Made by a program: the position numbers and the translations under genes. Below, piece by piece: positions 34,362-47,714 of a stretch of 64,000 nt of DNA. The DNA is from Ottelia alismoides (Eukaryota; Streptophyta; Magnoliopsida; Alismatales; Hydrocharitaceae): NCBI GenBank assembly GCA_037367405.1, contig JAZKJV010009775.1:620001-684000 (forward strand), given 5' to 3'. The notes beneath the pieces were generated by a model. The model worked only from the letters and a program-made list of their open reading frames with translations, was not told where the DNA came from and ran no database searches. How positions within the stretch are numbered: the stretch's first letter is position 1; every line of letters starts with the position of its first letter.

Positions 34362-35240
34362 ACCAATTGCAAGTGTCATTAGAAGATTGGGATACAATTA
34401 TCATTCTTTATCTTATGAAACAAGTAAGTCAAAGTCAATGATTATATGTAGATTATTCTGATGCTCTATCTGAGTCCTTCACTAAGGATTTTAGACAGAC
34501 TTGATAGTCATACTATCAACACATCAACTTATTGCAGTATTGGCATTCATCCAACTCTTTGGATGTCATATGGAAGTCACAAAAGTACAATCAACTCTTT
34601 GACTTTCCTTCTCACACGGGTCCGACCCACGCTTTCACTGTGCTCTCTTCATTTATAAACAACCATTGTTCAAGACAAAAATTCTCTAATGTTGAATTCA
34701 AAAGATTTCAATACAAGAGGACTTCAATATTTATACATGCTTCATAAAAATGATTATTATGAAGCTTCATGAATGACTTGAGTATAGATAGTAGAATGAT
34801 GACACTCATCATATCTACATACATCTTAACTCTTAGAGACTTAGGTTAAGGTAGGTATTCAAACATTTTGAATACATCAACTCTTCTGAGCCACCATTCG
34901 GCTTAATGCAGAGAACCATGCCATTCATGATTAAATGTCTAGAGCACATATGTATGCCAGAACATCTTCTTAGATTTTATAAGGGTTATTTGACAAGTGC
35001 GATCATCATCGACATGTCACTTCCAAAGTACACTTGATGAAAGATCAAGACTGTAGATACATACAAACCTTAAGGTGATGTCTTATTGTCTTATTTAATT
35101 GTCACTCCTCAATATGTTGAGGAAACTTGCATATTGCAACCACATACATTATGTGTCCAATTGCAAGTACAATATCTGGATCATGAGTCCAATCCATGAT
35201 ATTTTACTGGTTATTATTGAGTATAACATTGAGTGGGTTT
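31648..35240 (-). pseudogene. Gag-pol remnant of copia-A
   Basis: No frame longer than about 70 codons survives. The start of gag is visible near 35240 as NPLNVILNNNQ and MDWTHDPDIVLAI, against NPLNRLLEVNQL in copia-B. RT is visible at about 32300-32720 with QPQGFM, LKKSIYILK and LSGSAIVFIMLNVDNILII. The active-site YVDD has become NVDN. The RNase H end and the purine tract follow near 31700. About 3.6 kb remain against 3.9 kb in copia-B. Confidence 0.75.
34327..34358. repeat. (AT)16 microsatellite
   Basis: Sixteen uninterrupted AT units lie inside the decayed copia-A coding region. Confidence 0.95.
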
Positions 35241-37059
35241 AATGAAGGATTATCTGGAATAAGAAATTTGTATGAGGGCATATATATTATATATACATAT
35301 TTTACTTTTATTTAGGAATTTTTATATGAAAGTTTTCTTGCCTTGTCAACAATGAAAATTCATTCCCTTAATCACTTTCAATGTAAGAGATATTCTTACC
35401 ATTATATCTCCAGCAAGATCTGGGATCTCGTTTCCTATCTTTGTCACATCCCAATAATATGAGAACCTGCGACTCCGATAAAAAGAAGCGGGAACACATT
35501 CCATCTTGCAAGTCCAACTTACATCTCCCAATTCGGTCTTTAATACCGGGGCCCACCACCCCTAAGGTGATTTTGACCCGTCATTAATTGAACCAACTGT
35601 CAACATGCTTAATACTCGCTATACGCAATCCAATATCACCCCAATAATATGAGGACCTGATATTGGGGTCACTACGTATATGGCCTTACTCTTTCGAGAA
35701 GCAAAGAACCCGATCCAAATAATTGTATATAGGATCTGTCACTTCGGACAGGTGTCTCCTGTATACAACTTTTGGCGATGAAATTCTTTGCCTTGACGGA
35801 AGACCATGGATGTCATTTATGTGATCCTCCACCTCATATTCAAATTGTAATTAATTATCGTGAATCATATTCACATAATTAATTCTTCCATGGGAAATAC
35901 ACATCTATTCATAATAGAGTGTTTTAATAGGATATAATTAATTTAATCACATTAAATTAATTATCAATCCAATTTTCAATCAACAAACTTTGAATTTTAC
36001 TTGAATAGTAGGTATAATCTCAAAGTACATATTATTTCGAATTTTAATAATTAGAAAAATACACTTTGATTTCTCTGGCATTATCGAGTCCCTACCCGCT
36101 GTCATGGCCAATACCGGTAAGAGTGGGATAGACCACATATGTTGCAACCCGCTACCCCAATGCTCTCCGATTAGACACAATATCCACCTCAGGAAAGGAT
36201 AATGCTAGATAGATTATCATGTACTTTGAGATGCTCATCGATCTTTCAACCGAAATTATATCATATAATATACATCAAAACAATTTTGATTATATTATAA
36301 GGAGATTTGCTAAACAAATCCCCAATCCTATTCAAGCAAGAGAGTTTTGCATGTAAAAGTTGTCCTACAACTATTGTAGGATGACCTAGGATTTTGTATG
36401 CAAACAATGTTTGTTGATAATTTCATATTAACCAATGATCAAGATCAACTATCTTATCATTATGGTTAGTGGGATGTCATTCAAGGAATTGATTATCATC
36501 TTTAAATATTTCACAAATATTTATCAATAGCCAATTTCGGAAAATTAACAATTAATTTTCATCAACATGTTTGAATGACTATCACAAGGTTCATGACCAA
36601 GTTTGTCAATTTCCAGCAGTGACCCCTAATCACTAAAATTAACTTATCATGATCAATTTAAATCAAAAAATAGCAAAATCAGTTTCCTAAGATTGTCAAC
36701 TTGATTTACAACAGAACCTAAGTGTTATTTCACGCATTTCGAGGCGCATCAAAACTGTAATTAACAAATTAATTATGTTCAGATTTTCCGTTCCCGCAAC
36801 AGTGAATACATGCTAATCCAAAAGACCATATCTTGAGCAAATGAAACCAAATTTAGTAAACTCAGATCCTATGATTTTCTTATTTAATGGGGGAACAAAA
36901 TCCAATTGAATATTTCGTGTTTAAAAAATTTAAACAGTGCCGAAAAAATCAATTAGACAGAGGTGCGAAAATTCAAATGCAAAAAAAAAACTTTCGCGAC
37001 CCTTTCAAACCCAAGTCGTCCTAGGTCTATGGATCGTATCAAAAACCTTTTTCAATCTG
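35241..37059 (-). other. Leader of copia-A
   Basis: This 1.8-kb untranslated leader is collinear with the copia-B leader. It includes a hairpin with arms CCCCAATA and TATTGGGG (35639-35646, 35661-35668) and the segment near 35500-35570 shared with 47400-47470. It looks better preserved than the coding region. Confidence 0.75.
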
Positions 37060-37071
37060 GCTCTGATACCA
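37060..37071 (-). other. tRNA-Met primer-binding site of copia-A
   Basis: The minus strand reads TGGTATCAGAGC, two bases from the LTR. It is the standard Ty1/copia initiator-tRNA-Met site. Confidence 0.92.
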
Positions 37072-37073
37072 CT

Positions 37074-39560
37074 TGAAGGATATTGTGAATCCTCAAGCGC
37101 ATCATGGAAGCGTGACGATGGCATCTTATGCGATCGGGGCGACTAGTCGCACTAGTCGCAAGGTGCAACGGAATTTAAAAAATTTAAATCAAGTGATGAA
37201 ACCACATGATCACAAGAACATTTCTTGGATCATTTCATCAAACCACAAAGTATTAGAAATACCTCTCGAAGCTTGGTTGCGATCACAAGATCTCTAAAGC
37301 AAGAGATCCTCCTGTCTCAAGTCCGATCCACGAAGACAACACTTGCGGGTGCGATGATGAGACGCGTGACTCCCGCAATCTTCGACGAAGATCCAAGCCT
37401 TGAATCCCCTGATTTCATTCAACGAAATCCATCATCTTCCTCTAGAGAAAGCAACCCCAAAGAAGATGGAGATCCTCGAGTAGTCGAAGGCGAAGGCGAG
37501 AAGGTCTTTCTCAATACACAAGGTGGACGACCACCATAGAGAGAGATGGCGAGAATGAGAGAGAGAGAGTAGGCATATACTCTTGTGTTGTATGTCTCTC
37601 AAGGGCTAGGGTTGCCCTCCTTATATATTAGTTTGGGATCCAATGGATCTCAATCTATGGCATACATAGATCCAACGGCTAGGTTGATCCATGTATCAAT
37701 CAATAGCCATGATTGTTGTTGGTTAAAAACCAACAACATTAATTTATATTAAATTAAATATATGTTACATTATTATCAACACAATTTAATTTTAACATAA
37801 ATAAATTATTAAGAGATAACAAGATAACAAAAAAGGGAGACAACAAATCACCCCTAAAAAATAGGGGGCGTCACCTATGACTAAGTCATCGGTGACGCCA
37901 CTCCTCTTGGTGGTGATTTGTCTCCTTTTTATTTTATTCTATTATTGGTTAATAATTTGCAATAACTTTCATTGCAATAATATCCACCAAATTAATTCCA
38001 AATTAGTTTGTGAATATTTCACTCATGCCATTGAAAAATATGTGAACCATATTCACAACCCAAACTAATTTGTAAATTACATTTCCAATTAATTAATTAA
38101 TGTGAATCCAATCCACATTAATAATTAATAAATGCTATTTACAAAATTTCTCTCTCTCTGATATATATTATAAATCACATTTATAATATACACAGATATT
38201 ATGGATAGCACTATCCACGATCTGCTTTTCCTTGATAATTAAATCTCATTTAATTATCTTGGACAATCATTCTCACAATATGAATCTTATTCATATTATG
38301 CTTGATAATTAAATCATCAAGACCTTCTTGCTTGGATACAAAATTCATCATAGGAATTATTCCTAAACTCCTTCAAGAATAATGTGCTTTCTCCACAGAT
38401 ACTTGGAGATAAGGACATGGCGATTGTATTGTTCCACGTATAGTGACTTGGATGTTGAGATATCGTCTCAAATCCATATCTAACGAACCTTCCACATATA
38501 CTTGATTAAATCAAGTCTGTATACTTAATCTTCTCATTGCATCTGAATCACATTCAGATCAATGCCCAACACTTGGACTAAAATCAAGTTACTTCTCTAC
38601 TGAGAGGAGGCACTAAAATCCAAACCTGTTTCATCACTCCCTCGGACTGGAAGCATCATGGTTATACAATCGTTTATGATCACATCACCCTCAGGTATTC
38701 CCAATACCTGCACATCCTGCATACTGGAAGACCAATGATCAACCTGAAGATGAAAATCAATTTTACATTGTCTTCTTCAGGGTTTGATCACCAAGTTTCT
38801 CAATCTTGATCATTGGGATTTGATATCGATCATATGCTTTCCCAAAGAATATACCATACCTTCAAATTCTTATCATGCTTCCAAAGCACGACGACCATGC
38901 ATGGAATTTGATCGGTCCCAATACCTCATGAGTGAGCTCATGTCTTCCAGTTCATAAGTGAACCTGTATGATCCCTTTGAGAGATCGTATTACTCATATG
39001 CCCTTATATGCACACCAACTCACCGGTGTATAGACCTTGGTTAGGTCATCAACCCAATGGTCTGCCAAATGTACATACTCAGACATATAATAACACATCT
39101 ATCTCTGGTCAGAGGATGTATGCCTATGCTATGACAATATTCAACATAGGACTTAGGTTATCTCGATCTCGCTAAGTCAACCCTTTGACCTAACTAATCT
39201 GACACCTCTGAATCACTATTCCCATGCAGGGGACCTGCATCAAGAGGTCGGTCAGATATCAGCCCATGTGAGAAAGGATTGCCATCTCCTACTCAGGCTG
39301 GAGATCATCTCTTAATAATTATTTGACGGTGCTTGATGAGTCCTCTATCTAACCCATTAGATATTCATCCAAGCACCAACCTCTATGGTTCTTTTAATGA
39401 ATCAATAGCTATATGATTATCAAGACGGCCATGGTACATAACCCTAATTGTACAGAGGGACCTATTATGCAAACTAGTTATTCTTCATTTCAGATCAGGG
39501 AATGATATTCGCAATAATATTTATTGCATAATGGCTCGTCGTGGGCTCGCATGTCCACTA
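37074..39560 (-). repeat. 5' LTR of copia-A
   Basis: The LTR is 2487 bp. Its plus-strand end reads TCCACTA where the sister LTR has TCCAACA, so the terminal TG of the sense strand has mutated to TA. A minus-strand TATA candidate lies at about 37621-37628. Confidence 0.92.
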
Positions 39561-39565
39561 AGTTC
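39561..39565. repeat. Target-site duplication AGTTC (right) of copia-A
   Basis: This is the partner of 29160-29164. Confidence 0.93.
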
Positions 39566-41082
39566 ACCATGTTGGCACACCATGGGAGTGAGTCAATAAC
39601 ATAAATTGACTCATATGGGAAGGTCTCTCTAATCCTAACATAAACAGGAGAATCCTTAAGCTCAATCCGAGAAAGGTGATCAACCACTACATTCTTTACT
39701 CTAGGTTTATCTTTTATCTCCAAATAAAACTCTTGGAGGAGTAAAATCCACCTAAGAAGACACATCTTCATGTCCTTCTTTTCCATTAAGTACCGAATAG
39801 CTGTGTGATCAGTGTAGATTGTCACCTTAAAGCCCAAAATATATGATCTGAACTTCTCGAGGGCCCATACTACAATAAGCATTTTCTTTTCAGTCACTGT
39901 GTAATTCTTCTGTGTAGGGTCTAATACTTTGCTCGCGTAGTGGATCGCAAACGGGATCCCCTCTCGCCGTTGTCCTAACACAGATCCTATAGCAAAATTT
40001 GAAGCGTCAGTCATGATTTCAAAGGGGAGAGACCAGTCAAAAGCTTGTAGGAGAGGTGAGGCACAAATCTTCCTCTTCAAGAGCTCAAAGGCCTCCAGAC
40101 ACCTGTGATCTACAACGAACTCTGTGTCTTTCCCTAAGAGCTCAGTTAGTGGGCGGGAGATCTTTGAAAAATCCTGAATGAATATCCTATAGAATCCAAC
40201 ATGCCTTAGAAAAGACCTCACTGACTTCACATTGGAAGGTGGATCGAGTTTCTTGATCACCTCTACCTTAGCAGGGTCAACCTCCATTCCCCTTTTGGAG
40301 ATGACATGCCCCAACACGATACCCTCCATCACCATAAAGTGACTCTTCTCCCAGGGGAGTACCAAATTCACCTCTCTACACCTCTTGAGGACTCAGTCCA
40401 AGTACGCTAAACATGTATCAAAGGAACCACCATGGATCGAGAAGTCATCCATGAACACTTCCAGGAAATCTCCCACCATCTCGGCAAATATGGCGATCAT
40501 ACACTGCTGAAAAGTGCCCGGGGCATTGCTGAGCCCGAATGGCATGTGCATGAATGCATAAGTGCTGAATGGACATGTGAATGTGGTCTTTTCCTGGTCC
40601 TCGGGGGCTATGGACACCTGGTTGTAGCCTGAGTACCCGTCAAGAAAATAGAAGAACTCTTTCCCTGCGAGTCTCTCCAAAATCTGATCAATAAAAGGCA
40701 AGGGAAAGTGATCTTTCTTAGTCACGACATTCAGACACCTGTAGTCGACACAGACATGCCACGACGTGGGTACTCGTGTCACGATATCTACCCCCTCCTT
40801 GTTGGTGGCCATCTGAATTTCTAACTTCTTTGGGACAACATGAAGTGGGGCTACCCACTTGGAGTCAAAAATAGGGTATATAAACCCTGCCTTGCACCAT
40901 TTCTCAATCTCTTTCTTTACTACTTCCCGTAGATGTGGGTTAAGTCTCCTCTGGAACTCACAGGAAGGTCTCACATTATCCTCAATAAAAATGTGATGCG
41001 AGTAGAGAGCGGGGTTGATCCCCACGAGATCCGACACTGTCCAGCCTATTGCTTTGCGGTTCCTCTCTAAGACTTCTAACAA
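39566..41082 (-). pseudogene. Reverse transcriptase and RNase H of gypsy-3
   Basis: This is the best-preserved gypsy polymerase in the window. The first block (40393-41082) has the fingers and palm with a KWCKAGFIYPI segment, VPTSWHVCVDYRCLN, KKDHFPLPFIDQILERLAGK, MPFGLSNAPGTFQQCM and FMDDFSIHG. One in-frame TGA (near 40391) separates it from the thumb and RNase H block. That block has [64 protein letters not shown] and [10 protein letters not shown]. The catalytic Asp residues in FMDD and in TDAS, TEKK and TDHTA are all kept. Codons beyond 39566 toward 39490 belong to copia-A. Confidence 0.92.
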
Positions 41083-41532
41083 CCTAGACTCCTATTCTAA
41101 AGTCAAGTCTGAGCTAATGATAACAGAATATCTCTCTTTGGGTCCTACAAGAATGGCATACTTGAGTATAGGAGGAATTGTTTTCAGTTATGGTAATGTG
41201 GTATCATCAATAAAATTTGGCTGAACTGAATCTGAATCTGGTTACATGCTGCATGAAGGTGGGCTAAGATGCATAGTACTGGCCACCAACTTAGTAGTAT
41301 ATGGAGTCAGATCACCAAAGAAATGAGGTAATTTGGGTACAGTCGCGTCTGACTCGTCATCTATGTCCCATGATCATTCCGAAGGGGATGGAACTGACAG
41401 ATCTAGATGGATCTCTACATCATCACATGAATAGGTAGATGCATCTCTAACAAGATCATGAAACACATGGTAAACTGCATCATCCACTATGTCCTTTTGA
41501 AATGAAAGGGTCTCGCTCTGTCCTGAAGGAAT
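41083..41532 (-). other. Protease-RT linker of gypsy-3
   Basis: This spacer has weak, acidic coding signal on the minus strand and stops in all frames. No separate gene is visible. Confidence 0.5.
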
Positions 41533-42096
41533 CTATCCCCAAATCCCAACAATGCTAATCATTCTGCAATCTGCCTCTGAAGATGAGTACTCTGTGCTAC
41601 TCTCTGAATGGGGTCGATGACACTTGGTTTGCTTCATCTCAAGGTTCACTTCTCCGCATGGAGAACGGAACTTCATCATTCCCGTACCATAAACAAAAGC
41701 AGCACCTGCAATCCTGAGGAAGGTCCGCCTGAGAATGATTTGAGATTCTCTCCAATAATTGGGGGTCTCCATGTCCAAGGCTGTGAAGTCAACCTGATAG
41801 TTTTTCCCCTCAATCGAGATAACTACGTTCTTCACTTATCCCTTAGGTCTCTTAACTAAATGATCTGCAAATTGGAGTCAAGCTCTGGATTTGCGAAGTG
41901 GTCCCAACTCCAATTTCTGATATAAGGCTAAGGGAAATAAGTTGATTGAAGAACCGTTATCCAAGAGTGTGCATGCAAACGTGATGCCATCAATACGACT
42001 CTCCACATAGTAAGAATCCATGTCTCTCTTTTTCTTTGGCAATGTCTGATTCTTGAGACAATATGTTGTGGCTACTGAGAAGACGTGTGTCTTCAC
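41533..42096 (-). pseudogene. Aspartic protease region of gypsy-3
   Basis: The first block (41878-42096) has FACTLLDNGSSINLFPLALY, a retropepsin motif of the DNGSS type, and LELGPLRKSRA. After a stop the second block (41533-41835) has a VVISIEGKNYQVDFTALDME segment, SQIILRRTFLRIAGAAF and a Ser/Glu-rich tail (ESSTEYSSSEAD). It lies between gag and RT. An upstream segment at about 42100-42250 resembles the PR-preceding region with SFDEYVANHPAF. Confidence 0.85.
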
Positions 42097-42580
42097 ATAT
42101 TGGTTCTCTTTTTTCCTGCTAACCCTAGTAGGTGTGCATCTCAGCTTAAGGTATTTCTAGAATGCAGGATGGTTAGCCACATACTCATCAAATGATACCT
42201 TTACAGTGATATTTTCTTTAAAAAACCGTGCCATATCAAGGTCATCTTTCTGAATCTTTTTATGCACTTTCCTATCGTAAGAGCATGGGGAAAGGGATTG
42301 AAGCTAGGGAAACAGAAGATTAAGAATCTGAATCATGAACTGAAAGATGGTTCTTTGCATTAAAGGAAACATAGTTCTTCATACAAGAATATTTTTGATG
42401 CAATATGGAATTAGAATCTAAACTATCTACTATAGGTTGCAGAATAGAAGTTGGAGTGGTATCCGCCACAACCGGAGATGCAAGGTTCGTCATAGACTCA
42501 GAAGAATATCCATGCTGCCTATGCTACATACATGCTCTCCTTCTCTTCTCAGCTCCCTGAGTAGATATCCTCTAATGGTT
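42097..42580 (-). other. Degraded gag-protease junction of gypsy-3
   Basis: Coding remnants on the minus strand have multiple stops. No zinc knuckle is recognised. Confidence 0.4.
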
Positions 42581-43460
42581 CTAATGGGGCTCTGAAATAT
42601 GCTGCCTCTCCTCCTCGTCATCTGAAGACTCCTTAGGTAAAGCTTCAGAGATGCCCCTCCTCGTGTCCCTTGCCTGGTCAGGTACGGTCACGGTCCTTCT
42701 GCTCCTGAGTGACATGTGATTAGCATTGTCACATGAAAGAATCTCATGTTCAGATCTAGGAGATGCTGAATAGTATACCTGACCAAAGTGCTGCTGAGAA
42801 CCAGATCGGTTCAGGATATTGGGGCTAACCTGAACATGGTCTTGGATCGAGGTAGAGGGTGCAGTCTGCTCGTCTCGCCATCTGGAAAGGCGGTTGACAT
42901 CCACCCGTAAGTCATGAATTTCGTTCTTGTAGGAATAGAGCTCGTTGAGTATCTGTTGCTGTATGTCCACGAGACCAAACGAAGAAGGAAGGGGATAAGA
43001 CTAGGAAGAAGAACATGAAGACTAGCCCTACTGGACAGGGTACTGCCTTTGCTGCTGCTGCTACTACTGGGGTGTCTACTGAAATTGTAGGCCCTGCTGG
43101 CCTGCCTGGTAATGGACCTGACGGCCATACTACTGGTATTGTTGCCGCTACTGCTGGGGTGGCTGGAATCCAGGGCTCTACTGTGAAGGAGGTGGTGCTG
43201 AGGTGAATGTGGTGTTGTGAAAGGTCGGGGGATGCTGGTATGTTTGTCGATCTCCCGTACTTCCCTACCTTGTAGGGTCATGAGTATATTGTACTCCATT
43301 CACCTCCCAAACTGGTGGAGGCTCCTCCTGATCTATCTCTGCTAATGGAGGTGGATGCTGAAAAGAGTGGGCGTAGGAATGGTCCCGCTCCCACGACTGG
43401 GGTTGCACTGATACCAACTGCTCCTGAATATGGTGAACTCAATATACGGTGGCAGAGGGT
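42581..43460 (-). pseudogene. Gag C-terminal half of gypsy-3 (Q/P-rich and helical part)
   Basis: The region nearest the gag core (43020-43300) is rich in Gln, Tyr and Pro codons, with CAG/CTG runs visible as gctgctgctgct on the plus strand. It is followed by a helical segment (VDIQQQILNELYSYKNEIHD, LRVDVNRLSRW) and an Arg- and Glu-rich tail (ESSDDEEERQHI). Stops interrupt the Q-rich part. It continues gag across copia-B. Confidence 0.7.
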
Positions 43461-43465
43461 GTAGT
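43461..43465. repeat. Target-site duplication GTAGT (left) of copia-B
   Basis: GTAGT abuts the LTR and recurs at 54165-54169. Confidence 0.95.
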
Positions 43466-45978
43466 TGTTAGCAATGTGAGCCCGAGGCAAACCATTCCTA
43501 CAATAAATGTTATTGTAATAAATGATTTATCAATAAAAGTTATTGATGTTTTGTTTCACTCCCTTTCTGATATTGAATGAATGAATGCACTATAAGGTCC
43601 CTTTGTACAATAAGGGTTATGTACCATGGCCAACTTGATAATCATACAGCTGTTGATTCAATGATTGAATCATAGAGGCTGATGCTTGGATGAATATCTA
43701 AGGAGTTAGATAGAGGACTCATCAAGCATCATCAATGATTAACAAGTAGTGATCTCCAGTCTGAGTGGGAGATGGCAATCCCATCTCAATAGATTGATAT
43801 CTGATCGACCTCTTGATGCAGGTCCTCTGCATAGGAATATTGATTCGGAGGTATCAGATTAGTTAAGTCAATGAGTTGACTTAACGAGATCGAGATAACC
43901 AAAGACCTATGATGAATACTGTCACATCACAGGCAAACATCCTCTGACCAGAGAAAGATATATTACTATATGTCTGAGCATGTACATTTGGCAGACCAAT
44001 AGGTTGATGACCTAATCAAGGTCTATACACCGGCGAGCTGGTGTGTATGTAAGGGCATATGAGTAATATGATCTCTCAAAGGGATCATACAGGTTCACTT
44101 ATGAACCGGGAGACATGAGCTCACTCATGAGGTATTGGGATTGACCAAATTCCATGCATGGTCATCATGCTTTAGAAGCATGATATGAATTTGAAGGTAA
44201 GATATATGCTTTGTGAAAGCATATGATCTGTCCCATATCCCAAGGACCAAGATTGAGAAACTTAATGATCAGACTATGAAGATGACAGTGTAAAAGTGAT
44301 CTTTATCTTCATGATGATCATGAGTCTTCCAGTATGCAGGATGTGCAGGTATTAGGAATACCTGAAGGGTGATTTGATCATAAACGATTGTATAACCATG
44401 ACGCTTCCATTCCGAGGGAGTGATGAAACAGGTCTGGATTTTAGTGACTCCTCTCATCAGAGAAGTAACCTGATCTTAGTCCATTTATTGGACATTGATC
44501 TGAATGAGATTCAGATGCAATGAGAAGATTAGGTTTACGGTCTTGATTTGATCAAGCATCTATGAGAGGTCCATGGGATCTGGATTTGAGATGTGATCTC
44601 AATATCCAAGTCACTATACAAGGAACAATACAATCGCCCTGTCCTTATCTCCAAGTATCTGAGGAGAAATAGCATTGTTCTTAAATGGTTTAAGAACAAT
44701 TCCATGAGATCTAAGCAAAGAGAAGTTGATAATTAAATGTGATTTAATTATCATGATGTATGAGATATTATCGAATATAATTAAATGTGATTTAATTATT
44801 ATGGATAAGAATAATGTGGATAGTAATATCCAATTATTCATAATATATATTATAAATGTGATTTAAAATATACTAGAGAGAGTTATATATAATTTATATT
44901 AGTAGATTAATTATTAATGTGTATTGGATACACATTGTCTAATTAATTGAAAATATAAATTACATTTTGTTTTGGGTTGTGAATGTGATTCACAATATTT
45001 CAATGTCAAGATTGCAATATTCCCAAAATTAATTGAGAATTATTTTTGGTGAAAAATTGTTGGGAAAATAAGTAGAGAGAAATATTAGGAGATATGCAAT
45101 CCCATGTAATACATGGGATTGCCCTCCCCATATGGAAGAGGGGGGGCGGCACCAATTCCATTTAGGAATTGGTGGCCGTCCACCTCTCCTAATGGGGAAG
45201 GAGGCTCCCAATTGATTTCTCACTTCTTATTTGATTGGTTTAATTTGGTATTAATATATATTTGATTTATCAAATATATTTAATCAAAATTAAATCACAA
45301 GTTGTTGGCTTTTACCAACAACAATCTTGACCATTGGATTATCATAAATCAATCTCAACCATTGATTTTATGAGACACATGGATTGAGATCCATGGATCC
45401 CAAAACCCTATAAATAGAGAGGCATACTTGGCTCTCTCTTTACACAAGCTATTGTAGCAAAAGTCTCTCTCTCTTTCTCATACTCGACGCCCCTTCTTGC
45501 CTTCTCTTCTTGGTGGCCGTCCACCTTGGTGGAAGAGAAGCGTCGACGCCCGCGCCCTCCTGCTGCCGCCTCGACGCTCTGCGGTTCTTCGTCTACTTGG
45601 AGTGCTGCACTCGTGAGGGAGACGTACAATCTCGTGTGTCGAGATCAGGAGCAAACGCGCTTGGATCAACATCTTGGATTGCGAGGACACCGCGGTTCAT
45701 CCCCGTGCTCGCAAGCGATCTCTCCGACGATCGGACTTGAGACAGGAGGTCTCTTCTCTTAGAGACTCGATCAACCACGCTTCAAGAGGTATTGCATTAT
45801 ACTTGCTGTGGTTATAGATGAAACGATCCGAGAATGGTTCTTAGATCATGTGGTTTCATCGAATAATTTTTTTAAATTCCGCTGCACCGAACAACTAGTA
45901 CGACTAGTCGTTCTTCGTCGTATCCGATACGATGCTCACGCTTCCGTGATGCGCTTGAGGATTTCTCCATATCCTTCA
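43466..45978 (+). repeat. 5' LTR of copia-B
   Basis: It runs from TGTTAGCAATG to ATATCCTTCA. It contains AT-rich U3 and a GC-richer segment (45480-45780) after the TATA box. Short frames at 45408-45629, 45478-45690, 45510-45740 and 45526-45762 overlap on both strands and recur in the other LTR, so they are not genes. Confidence 0.95.
45409..45416 (+). promoter_or_regulatory. TATA box of copia-B 5' LTR
   Basis: TATAAATA follows CCAAAACCC and precedes a CT-rich leader-like stretch. The same box lies at 53593-53600 in the 3' LTR. Transcription probably starts about 30 bases downstream (inference). Confidence 0.7.
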
Positions 45979-45980
45979 AG

Positions 45981-45992
45981 TGGTATCAGAGC
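45981..45992 (+). other. tRNA-Met primer-binding site of copia-B
   Basis: TGGTATCAGAGC lies two bases after the LTR, complementary to the initiator tRNA-Met 3' end. Confidence 0.95.
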
Positions 45993-47714
45993 CTTAGGTC
46001 GACGGTTTCGAATAATGATTCGCTAACCAAGGACGACTTGGGTTCATTTAGGTCGCGAAAGTTTTCATCGCATTTGATTTCGCAGATCTGTTTAGTAAAG
46101 AAATTCGGCACTGTTTAAATTGTTTAAACACGAATTTTTAATTGGATTATGTTCCCCATTAAATAAGGAAACCATAGGATCTGAGTTTGTGTAAATCGGA
46201 TTTCGTATGCTCGAGATATGGTCGTTTTAATGGACATGTATGCACTGTTGCGGGAACTGTGAATCTGAACGTGATTAAAATGTTAATTACTGTTTAGACT
46301 TGCCTCGAAATGCGTGAAACATCACTTAGGTTCTGTCCTAAATCAAATTAGCAAACTTTAGAAATTGACTTTGCTTAATTTGGATTTAATATGATTGAGA
46401 TATGTCAATTTTAGTAAGTAGGGGTCACTGCTGAAATTGCCTTCCTAATCTAGAACCAAGTGATTGTCAATTAGAGAAATTAATTGTTAATTTCGTGAAA
46501 TAATCTTGAAAAATATTTGTGAAATATTGAAACATGATTATTTGCCTAATTGACTTGGCCCCAACCAATTAAATGATTAGATTTGATCTAAACCTTAATT
46601 GGAACTACAATCATCAAACTTCTTGCTTGAATAGGACTTGGGAATTTGCCTAGCAAATTTCCTTAAAATCAAAATTGTTTTGATTACTCTATGGTATAAT
46701 TTCGGTTGAAAAACCGATGATCATCTCAAGTACAAAATAATCAATTTGGCATTATCCTTTCCCGAGGTGGATATGGTGTCTAGTCGGGGATCGCTGGGTC
46801 AGCGGGTTGCAACGTATGTGGTCCGCCCCACTCCCGTCGGTACTGGCCATGACAGCGGGTAGGGCCGGGATAATGTCCGAGGGATTATGATGTATTTTTC
46901 TAATTATTAAAATTCGAATTAATACGTACTTTGAGAATAATATCATATATGTATATTCAAGCATAAAACTAAGTTTGATTGATTGAATTGGATTGATAAT
47001 TAATTTAATATGATTAAGTTAATTATATCCAATTGAGAATACTCCAATATGATTAGAGTTAATAATTCCCTTGGAAGAATTAATTATATGAATGAGATTC
47101 ATAGTAATTAATTAAATTTGAATAAGAGATGGAGGATCACATAAGTGACATCCATGGTCTCCCGTCAAGGCGAAGGGTTTCGTCGCCAAATATTATATGT
47201 GGGAGACGCCTGTCCGAAGTGACAGCTCCCACATATGATCCGTTTGGATCGGGCTCGTCGCTTCTCGAAAGAGTAAGGACGTATGCGTAGTGACCCCAAT
47301 ATCGGGTCCTCATATTATTGGGGCGATATTGGATTGCGCATAGCGAGTTGTATTCCTGTTGACGGTTGGTTCAATTAATGACGAGTCAACATCACCTTAG
47401 GGGTGGTGGGCTCGGGTATTAAAGACCGAATTGGGAAATGCAAGTTGGACTTGCAAGGCGGAATGTGTTCCCGCTTCTCTTTATCAGAGTCATAGGTTCT
47501 CATATTATTGGGATATGACAATGATAAAGAGGAGATCCCAGTTCTTGCTTGAGATATATTGGTAAGTATATCTCCTACTTTGAAAGTGAATAAGGGAATA
47601 AACTTTCATAGTTGACATAGCAAGACTAATTTGATTTAAAATGCCTTAATCAAATAAAATTAAATTGAATATATGATTATATGTTCTAATATAGTGCATT
47701 CTCAATTTCAGAAA
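45993..47714 (+). other. Leader of copia-B
   Basis: This 1.7-kb leader has no recognisable protein. It contains a hairpin with arms CCCCAATA and TATTGGGG (47294-47301, 47316-47323) with a 14-base loop, conserved in copia-A. A second CATATTATTGGG follows near 47500. Such a long leader is unusual for copia elements, which more often have a short one. Confidence 0.75.

Larger units (their letters stand above)
29165..39560 (-). mobile_element. Copia-A: old, decayed Ty1/copia element
   Basis: This 10396-bp element is in minus orientation, with LTRs at 29165-31632 and 37074-39560, a tRNA-Met primer site, a purine tract, and perfect AGTTC duplications. LTRs differ by roughly 5 percent by eye, far more than in copia-B, so it is older. 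The coding part is recognisable only as fragments. It belongs to the same family as copia-B and the solo LTR. Confidence 0.92.

Noticed and set aside
45478..45762. Several short frames on both strands in the copia-B LTR
   Set aside because: They recur at 53664-53948 in the other LTR and overlap each other, so they are LTR sequence and not genes.
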